NCBI GenBank assembly: GCA_043772005.1
Contig: JAYVGP010000003.1
Span: 1-5,313, forward strand
Reading direction: 5' to 3'
Length of the DNA stretch: 5,313 nucleotides
Origin: JAYSSF01 sp043772005
GTDB lineage: Bacteria > Patescibacteriota > Gracilibacteria > Absconditabacterales > Absconditicoccaceae
In this document: piece after piece, positions 1 to 5,313 of the stretch
Layout: every line of letters starts with the position of its first letter
Position numbering within the stretch: position 1 is the first letter of the stretch
The notes under the pieces: generated by a model
The model's input: the letters and a program-made list of their open reading frames with translations, nothing else
What the model was told of the DNA's origin: nothing
Database searches by the model: none
Program-made: the position numbers and the translations under genes

Positions 1-1169
1 GTTCTGTCTTACTGAGCGGAGCGGTCACGACAGCTGGTATGATTCTCACGAAGTGAAGAGCAGGTAATGACCTTGAAACATGGACAGAGCTCGGTATCAA
101 TACAGCAACATTCTGACTTGGATGAGCTATTGCCAAGTGAGCCAATTTCATCGCAAAGAGTGGTATAACACTTGCTCGTACAGCAGGTATCTCACTCGAT
201 GCAACAGGTGGTCTCGCCCTCGGAATCAGTGCTGATCATGTGAGGGCATGGGAGGCAGATACTAGCATTACTCTATCTGATAGCTTCAAAAATAACTGGT
301 ACTGGGCACTCCTCCCTATAGCTCTGGGTGCGAAGTGATCTCTCCGCAACAAGGCGGATGCAGTAAAAGATAAAATGGATCATGCCGCTCAACAAGCTCA
401 TAATGGCGATACTGCCTGAGCCAAGGCTACCGTGGCACATGCCGAAAAATCAGCTGCTGAGCTCGCTCCAGAGATCAAGGCACAGCAATCACAATCACAT
501 AAGTGAGCACGAGTTGAAGCAGATGCATATGCTAGTACTGGAAAAACAAAAAGTCAGGCAGATTTCGTAGTAGATAGTAAAGGTAATACAATCCTAAATA
601 AAGCAAATGAGGCTAAAACTGGCACTGAAAAGAAGGCTACTCCAGAAAATGTAAATGATGTAACGGCAAATTCAAAAAAATCAACAGTATCTGAGGGGAT
701 TGCTAGTAAACATATTGATCCTACTATTGCTAAGAATGCAATTCATAAAGCAGAAAAAGCCACTATTGATGATGTTGTAGGTGTATCAGAAAAACAAAAT
801 TTCATTGCCAAATATGGTGCAGAAAAATGGGCCGCACTGAGTCAATCGTTCAAGGATGCTCCTAAATGAGTATGAAATGGTGCAAAAAGTATTTTTGGAG
901 TAGTAACTGGAATTGGTCGATCAACTGTGAGTTGGAAATGAGCTACCATATGAATGAGTATAACAGAAGTTATAGAAGCATATTTTAATCTCAATGGAAC
1001 AGAACGTGATTGGAATCCTATGAATGAAGATGGTATAAAAAATATATGAGGTATGCTCTGGCAGATTCTCGCATATCGATATATGGGTATTGTAAGATGA
1101 TTCATTGTCACGGAATGATATCGTGTGATTCCCACAGTATATACCCAAGTACGAGATGCTAATAAATAA
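1..1169 (+). CDS. Hypothetical Gly/Ala-rich membrane-associated protein, 5' partial (code 25)
   Basis: The start lies upstream of the window; the first complete codon is at position 3 and the frame runs 388 codons to TAA at 1167-1169. It holds 14 in-frame TGA codons (for example 54, 114, 123, 867, 873, 1116), read as glycine. I do not recognise the family. Numbering from the first visible codon, residues 1-15 are hydrophobic and 30-77 form a Gly/Ala/Ile-rich stretch (motifs such as GLGGAIAKGA). Residues 97-112 (NNWYWALLPIALGAKG) could be a membrane segment. Residues 113-280 are Ala/Lys/Glu/Gln-rich and probably helical or coiled-coil. Two more hydrophobic stretches follow at about 296-328 and 349-378, with a short polar tail ending DANK. 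The next gene starts 9 bases downstream in the same frame, so the two are probably cotranscribed. An envelope or inner-membrane location is inferred from hydrophobicity alone. The reading frame is secure; the function is unknown. Confidence 0.85.
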
Positions 1170-1178
1170 TCCCACTCT

Positions 1179-3932
1179 ATGTCTCAACTCCCAGAAACCC
1201 CACAAAACACACCTACAGAGTCAGTAAAAAAAGTCATAGAACTCAGTCGTGATGCACTGGCTCAGAGGCTCTGACTCAAGACTGAAGAACTTCCTGATCG
1301 GAAGTTTTTCAAGATTGTAGATGAGCAACTCGATCGACTCGCAGGACTCGATCCACGAGACAAGGCAAAGGCACTCAAGGAAGAGCTCAGCCGTATCCAA
1401 ATTGCAGAGGTGGCTGACAAGGCCAAAGAACTCTGAAAAGATGGACTCGATACAGTGAAAAAAATCACGCCAGAAGTACTCACAACTACCCTCAAAACAA
1501 CTACAGATAAGATCAAGTCTGATATGTGAAAGTGAGGAACTGAGGTACTGTGAGCAGTAGGAGAAATTGTAAATGCAGGTAATATCGAATGAGCAACTGG
1601 TGGTATAGGTAAACTCTCAAAGGCGATCGATGCAGTTTCTGGGACAATTTCGAGTGCAATGAAGTGACTCTGAGAGCTCTTCTCATCACTTATGGCAATG
1701 CTCGGATTGGACAAATTCTGGGGAAGTATCAAGGGATTAGTTAAATCATTGTTTGGAATGAAGAGCGAAGAGAAAAAAGAAGATAGTACTCAGAAAAAAA
1801 TAGAGAATTGAGTAGATGCTACTAAAAAAAGGGGTATAGAAGTTTTGAAAAAAGGAGAAGAATTAATACAAAAGCCAATTGATAAGGAAAGAATTGTTTC
1901 TGATATGACAACATCTCTTGGAGAACTGATTTGAGAAAAATATTTCTGAAAATGAATAGACTTGAGCCCGAATCAATTAGAAAAAATCAAGAATATTATC
2001 TGAAAAAATCTCGATATATCTACTCTAGAAAAAATCAGAGCTCAATATATGAAAGATGGGACGACTCGTATGTGAGATGTGGTCGATGTAAATGTTGATC
2101 TCATGGCAAAGTTACCAGCTGGGACATTCTTTGATATTGCACTTGCTGGAATTATTCCTACACATAAGATTATTTACAATTCTATTGTAGAACCATCGAA
2201 AAATCTTATTCAATTAACATTTGATGGACTCCCATTCGTTGATATGCAGATGAGTATGGCGGATTGGTTAGGACTCCTTTCTGAGAAAGCAAAATGAGGT
2301 GACTCTCATGCATTGGATCTTGCTCGTGTACAGCTCTATGCGGTGAATGGTCTTCTCTGGAAAACCATTGGTATGGTTACTTCAGGGGTTGCAGCAGGAT
2401 GAATCGCGATGCTTACTGACACGGTAACATGAGTAAACGGCTTTCATATGTTGTGAAATGGTTTAGCTTGGAATTTTGATAGTCTCTCAAGAGATATTGG
2501 AATCATAGAGTCAACTCTCTCTGGCGGATCGAGTCCAAAAGGTGGATCATTAGGAGTTTTATCAGATAGATTAAAAGGACTTCAACATAATTATTTGATG
2601 CTTGATCTCGCAATGAGGGGAAATGAGGACCCTACGAAAATGATGAATTTACTCAAAGATGATACAAAATATCTATCACTAAAACAGAATATAAAAATTG
2701 CTGATCTTGAATCATCAGTTTGAAATAAGGAAATATTTCAGAGAAAAATGGCATGATATCTTGTCAGTCCAGATGTGACTCGTGATATTGGATCTGCTAC
2801 AAAAATCGCATGGAGCAAATGAACTGGTGGCGCAGAATGATCAATTCGACACTATATGGAAACAACTGATGATCTCCTTGCAAAACAAAAAAAGATGTTT
2901 CTATCAGGGAATATCAGAAATATTCTCTGAACACCCCTCCTGGCTCTCAAGAATATGAAAATGGCAAGAAGTGCTGATGCAGTAATTCTTCATATTGATG
3001 ATGCAAAAGATGTATCAAAACTTCGAGCATTCTTGGCTGTAATTCCAGGATGACTCAAGTGACTCGCTGAGCTAATTCCTGCTACATCCATACTCTTTAG
3101 TATTGGATCTATTGCTATGGCTAATAAAAATGAAAAAGGTGGCGTATATGAAAGCATGTTGGATGTGGCAAAAACAGTATTTGTTCCAGTATATTGATCA
3201 GTGAGTATGCTCCTTGATAAGAGTATCGATATCAAATCGATGATTAACGAAGGAAAGGTTCCATCATTCTGAGATATGGCACTCACTGGAGTAATAGGCT
3301 GAGTGGCTGTATTCGAAACAGTTCGTGTGGCCAATCAGGTTGCCATAGGAAGCTCTATGATGTATCATTGAGCTGTATGACAATGAGCGAAAACCATCGC
3401 AATGGCACCATTTCGGGGTATAACAGATATCGTGAATGCAGCATGATCAGCGGTTCGTTGAACTCGCAATATTGCTGCTCTTGCAAAAACTCCAATTGCC
3501 AATCCTGCTGTGACCAAAGCCCTCACAAATCTGGCAACCAAAGTACCAAAAACATGAAGACTCGCAATATGAGCTGTTGCACTCCTTGCTGCAGGTGGTA
3601 CCTATGCATATGTATCATGACCAGAAAAACCAGAGGATATCATGAAAAACTTGCACAAAGAAGGCTTGTTGGATATCGGAAACAATCCAACTCCTAAAAT
3701 GAAAGAGGCTTTCCAATCAAAGAATCAAACAGAAAGAAAGGATATACTAGATGAACTCCTCATTATGCATCTAGAAACAAATAAAAACCTTCCTAAGACT
3801 CATTATGAGTGAGAATCAGGAAAATATAGTATTATAACTGGTACAACTTTCACAGGACAGAAACTCATTGATAGTTTATTCCGTAGTACTATCCAGAGCC
3901 TTGGCGTCGATATAGATCTGCAAAAAGCATAG
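1179..3932 (+). CDS. Large multi-segment hypothetical membrane protein, 917 aa (code 25)
   Basis: ATG at 1179 opens a 917-residue frame ending at TAG 3930-3932, with 37 in-frame TGA codons read as glycine. No ribosome binding site precedes it. The family is not recognised. Residues 1-95 are charged and helical (MSQLPETPQNTP, then Lys/Glu/Leu-rich). Residues 125-194 are Gly-rich amphipathic helices ending in GLVKSLFGM. Residues 195-225 are a Lys/Glu-rich hinge. From about 301 to 373 lies a mixed domain (AKLPAGTFFDIALAGIIPTH). Hydrophobic, possibly transmembrane segments occur near 386-417, 617-650, 665-682, 700-735 and 795-814; the last reads LAIGAVALLAAGGTYAYVSG. A polar tail of about 100 residues follows (starting PEKPEDIMKNL). 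There is no obvious N-terminal signal peptide, so insertion would rely on internal segments. It sits 9 bases after the preceding gene and is closed by the terminator at 3954-3980, making it the last gene of its operon. No catalytic motif was seen; a scaffold or envelope-complex role is only a guess. Confidence 0.9.
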
Positions 3933-3953
3933 AAAAATAATACTTTTCTCAAA

Positions 3954-3980
3954 AAAAACTCCACCTTTCGTGGAGTTTTT
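3954..3980 (+). terminator. Intrinsic terminator after the 917-aa gene
   Basis: This is a perfect 11-bp inverted repeat: AAAAACTCCAC at 3954-3964 pairs with GTGGAGTTTTT at 3970-3980 around the 5-base loop CTTTC. The core is seven base pairs, ACTCCAC with GTGGAGT, and the arm ends in a run of five T. It begins 22 bases after the TAG of the upstream gene. Because the flanking A-run and T-run are symmetrical it could also work on the minus strand, although no minus-strand gene was found. It separates the two transcription units of the window. Confidence 0.9.
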
Positions 3981-4012
3981 AATACAAAAATCAACTTTCG
4001 ATAATCAAATTT

Positions 4013-4041
4013 TTGACAAATTGTAGAGAGAGTGATATTAT
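4013..4041 (+). promoter_or_regulatory. Sigma-70-like extended -10 promoter for the LysM-like gene
   Basis: A consensus -35 box TTGACA (4013-4018) is followed by a 17-base spacer and a -10 box TATTAT (4036-4041, one mismatch to TATAAT). The -10 is preceded by TGA at 4033-4035, an extended -10 element. The start of transcription would be near 4048, leaving an AT-rich leader of about 30 bases before the ATG at 4078. It lies directly after the terminator at 3954-3980 and before the next gene, as expected for a new transcription unit. Confidence 0.8.
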
Positions 4042-4077
4042 ATTTTTAGTTACATTAATTTTTAATCATCACGATAT

Positions 4078-4959
4078 ATGTCACTCGATCAACTCACAGG
4101 AACAGAAATCACTATACAAAAAGGTGAGTGAATAACTCAGGCTATTGATCGTGTAGCAAAAGCAAAAAATATCCAGATTACAAAATCCGAGTTACTTGAT
4201 CTTGCAGTACAGGTTTCTAAAGGCGATCAATTCAAATGAAGAAAAATCACGCAATATAGTGTATGAGGTAAGCAGTATGATGCCGTATCTCTCGTACATG
4301 CTGGGGAAAAATTCAACATTCTGTGAGATACTTCTGCTGCAGTCCCAACCCCCGTAAAACCAGCCTTAGCTTCAGCCCCAGTCGCAGCTCCAGCAGCCTC
4401 AGCCTCAGCTTCAGCCCCAGTTGCATCTGCCTCAGCTTCAGCCCCCGTAAAACCAGCCTCAGCTCCTCAACAAAAAGATTGAAGTTCTGAGAATGATCCA
4501 TCACTCTCATGGTGAAACATTGCAGCTGGAACGGCTACTGTAGCTGCAATCGGAGGATTAGTTTATGGAGGAAAGAAGTGGCATAAAAGCCATACAGCAG
4601 AGAAACAAAGAGCAGAAGGAGTAAAAAAGGAGTTGGACGGGATTAAGTGACTAGGTGATAAGGCAAGATCTGATTCTGGAAAAGTAACAGACAGTATAAT
4701 CAATACACGAGCCCAGAAGACATGAGTGAACCCTGATGGAAGAGGAGTTGTATCTCCACGAGATCCGAATTCGACCCTAGTAGGTATAGAGGCAAAGAAT
4801 CCTCCGAAGACACCTGAACAAAAACAGGCTGAAAGAGTTGCTCTAGGAAGAGAGAATCTAGGTCGAGATACTATAGCAGAGAAAGCTGCTCGAAAAGAGG
4901 TCGCAGAGAAAGCTTTGGCTGATAAAGTTAATAGGAACAATGCTCCTACACAAGAATAA
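4078..4959 (+). CDS. LysM-like, Ala/Pro/Ser-linker, single-TM hypothetical protein, 293 aa (code 25)
   Basis: ATG at 4078 to TAA at 4957-4959, with eight TGA codons (4129, 4237, 4264, 4324, 4480, 4513, 4648, 4723) read as glycine; these are 8 of about 27 glycines. Residues 10-82 resemble an expanded, divergent LysM module. It opens with ITIQKGEGITQAIDRV, like the LysM start (V-x-KGDT-x-x-x-IA), and closes with VHAGEKFNIL, like the LysM end (PGQKLxI), but is longer than the usual 44 or so residues. LysM modules bind N-acetylglucosamine polymers such as peptidoglycan. Residues 87-130 are a low-complexity Ala/Pro/Ser linker. A probable membrane helix spans 147-166 (NIAAGTATVAAIGGLVYGG) and is followed by KKWHK. 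The tail, 167-293, is Lys/Glu/Arg/Ala-rich and probably disordered or coiled. No cleavable signal peptide is visible. It has its own promoter and the next gene starts 29 bases later. A wall-tethering role is inferred; the LysM assignment is tentative. Confidence 0.88.
4349..4459 (+). repeat. Direct repeats encoding the Ala/Pro/Ser linker
   Basis: An 18-base sequence starting CCCCCGTAAAACC occurs identically at 4349-4366 and 4442-4459, 93 bases (31 codons) apart. Between them a GCC-T(T/C)A-GCT-TCA-GCC-CC unit appears at 4363, 4402 and 4429, with spacings of 39 and 27 bases, all multiples of three. The repeats encode PVKPA and ASASAP-type motifs. Near-identity at synonymous positions suggests recent duplication by slippage or unequal recombination rather than selection on the protein alone. 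Confidence 0.8.
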
Positions 4960-4988
4960 AATACATAATCCAGTTATTCCATACGTAT

Positions 4989-5313
4989 ATGTCACAAGAA
5001 GTCATATCATCCCTATGAGAAGTCGAAAGACAGAAAAATCCGATGTATAATCGGATTTTTCCTCTTATAGAAGTTGCTATAGGACGGCTTAAGGGAGAGG
5101 GTGTAAATATAGATCGATCTATCATAGATATTCATGTGCTACCAATCATGATAGAACTGATCCAAAATCCTGAAATACAAAAAAATCATGAACTCCAAGA
5201 AGCCATATATCGGCATATAGTGGATTTCATAGATCGTGTAGGATCGCTCTCTGCTATACAGATAGGTGCATATACTGATAGAAGAAAATACATATCAGAT
5301 CTCAAATTTTCAG
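4989..5313 (+). CDS. Hypothetical helical soluble protein, 3' partial (code 25)
   Basis: ATG at 4989 opens a frame that stays open for 108 codons to the window edge, with one TGA (5016) read as glycine. The N-terminus is MSQEVISSLGEVERQKNP. The visible part is rich in Ile, Glu, Arg and Leu, with amphipathic patterns suggesting alpha-helices (for example IDRSIIDIHVLPIMIELIQ). No signal peptide, membrane segment or known motif was recognised. The start is preferred because the ten bases around it (TATATGTCAC) are identical to those at the gene beginning at 4078; later in-frame ATGs exist at 5043 and 5148. It follows the LysM-like gene by 29 bases with no clear promoter between them, so cotranscription is likely. 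A terminator-like hairpin lies inside its early coding region (5034-5060). Confidence 0.8.
5034..5060 (+). terminator. Terminator-shaped hairpin inside the start of the last gene
   Basis: AAAAATCCGA (5034-5043) pairs perfectly with TCGGATTTTT (5051-5060) around the 7-base loop TGTATAA, ending in five T. The shape matches the terminator at 3954-3980, but the core is shorter (TCCGA with TCGGA). It falls 45 bases into the gene starting at 4989, encoding roughly KNPMYNRIF. It could attenuate transcription after the LysM-like gene, or be a coincidence of coding sequence. A functional role is unproven. Confidence 0.4.

Noticed and set aside
842..1205. Two overlapping minus-strand ORFs of 94-97 codons
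   Set aside because: They lie antisense to the long code-25 frame, have unlikely compositions (His/Ile/Ser-rich) and exist because the plus-strand gene uses few codons that read as stops in reverse.
1262..1732. Minus-strand ORF of 156 codons, Ser-rich
   Set aside because: It is the reverse-strand shadow of the 917-aa gene; its Ser/Ala/Phe-rich sequence is the expected mirror of the Glu/Lys/Gly codons opposite.
2079..2297. Separate short gene starting at GTG 2079, and likewise at GTG 4726
   Set aside because: Both are internal pieces of the longer code-25 genes, bounded only by in-frame TGA codons.
3368..3697. Plus-strand ORF of 109 codons rich in Cys and Ser
   Set aside because: It is a +1-shifted reading of the 917-aa gene. 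The cysteine richness comes from out-of-frame GCA/ATT/GCT codons, and the true frame has sensible hydrophobic segments there.
4050..4070. Small AT-only inverted repeat ATTAA-TTT-TTAAT in the leader of the LysM-like gene
   Set aside because: Five A/T pairs would be very weak, and such repeats are expected by chance in an AT-rich leader.
4336..4467. CRISPR-like or mobile-element repeat
   Set aside because: Repeat units are short, in frame, unevenly spaced and encode a continuous Ala/Pro/Ser linker.
4313..4510. Minus-strand Leu/Arg-rich repetitive ORF
   Set aside because: It is antisense to the Ala/Pro/Ser linker repeats; the apparent LRLRL pattern is only the reverse complement of GCC/TCA/GCT codons.
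5109..5122. 14-base perfect palindrome ATAGATCGATCTAT
   Set aside because: It lies inside the coding frame of the last gene (IDRSI), occurs once, and has no flanking promoter, so an operator is not supported.
1..5313. Region of degraded pseudogenes with many stop codons
   Set aside because: The interruptions are exclusively TGA, never TAA or TAG, the frame never shifts over thousands of bases, and the true ends are TAA or TAG.
1..5313. TGA as tryptophan (code 4, mycoplasma type)
   Set aside because: It would add 37 Trp to the 917-aa protein alone, put Trp next to glycines and within small-residue helices, and TGG already serves Trp.

Overview
The window only makes sense if TGA is read as glycine (translation table 25). 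Under the standard code no strand holds an ORF longer than about 160 codons. With TGA as Gly, the plus strand resolves into four long, back-to-back reading frames that each end at TAA or TAG and carry 60 in-frame TGA codons (14 + 37 + 8 + 1). This points to Candidatus Gracilibacteria (BD1-5/GN02) or its sister Absconditabacteria (SR1), of the Candidate Phyla Radiation. CGA and CGG are used freely at positions that look like arginine, which leans mildly towards Gracilibacteria. TGG is kept for tryptophan.

Layout. (1) Positions 1-1169: the 3' part of a gene for a Gly/Ala-rich protein with a membrane-seeking N-terminal part, a long Ala/Lys-rich helical middle and a hydrophobic C-terminal part. 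(2) Positions 1179-3932: a 917-residue multi-segment membrane protein of unknown function, 9 bases downstream and almost certainly in the same operon. A strong intrinsic terminator at 3954-3980 ends this unit. (3) A sigma-70-type extended -10 promoter at 4013-4041 starts a second unit. Its first gene (4078-4959) encodes a 293-residue protein with a LysM-like N-terminal region, a repetitive Ala/Pro/Ser linker, one predicted membrane helix and a charged tail. (4) The second gene (4989 to the window edge) encodes a helical soluble protein, cut off by the window. A terminator-shaped hairpin lies inside its first 25 codons.

None of the four proteins can be assigned a catalysed reaction. The composition suggests a lineage-specific, membrane- or envelope-associated gene cluster: two large hydrophobic proteins followed by a separately promoted, wall-binding-like membrane-anchored protein. 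That functional link is inference. No RNA genes, insertion sequences, CRISPR arrays or attachment sites were seen. Gene-free stretches are short: 1170-1178, 3933-4077 (terminator plus promoter) and 4960-4988.
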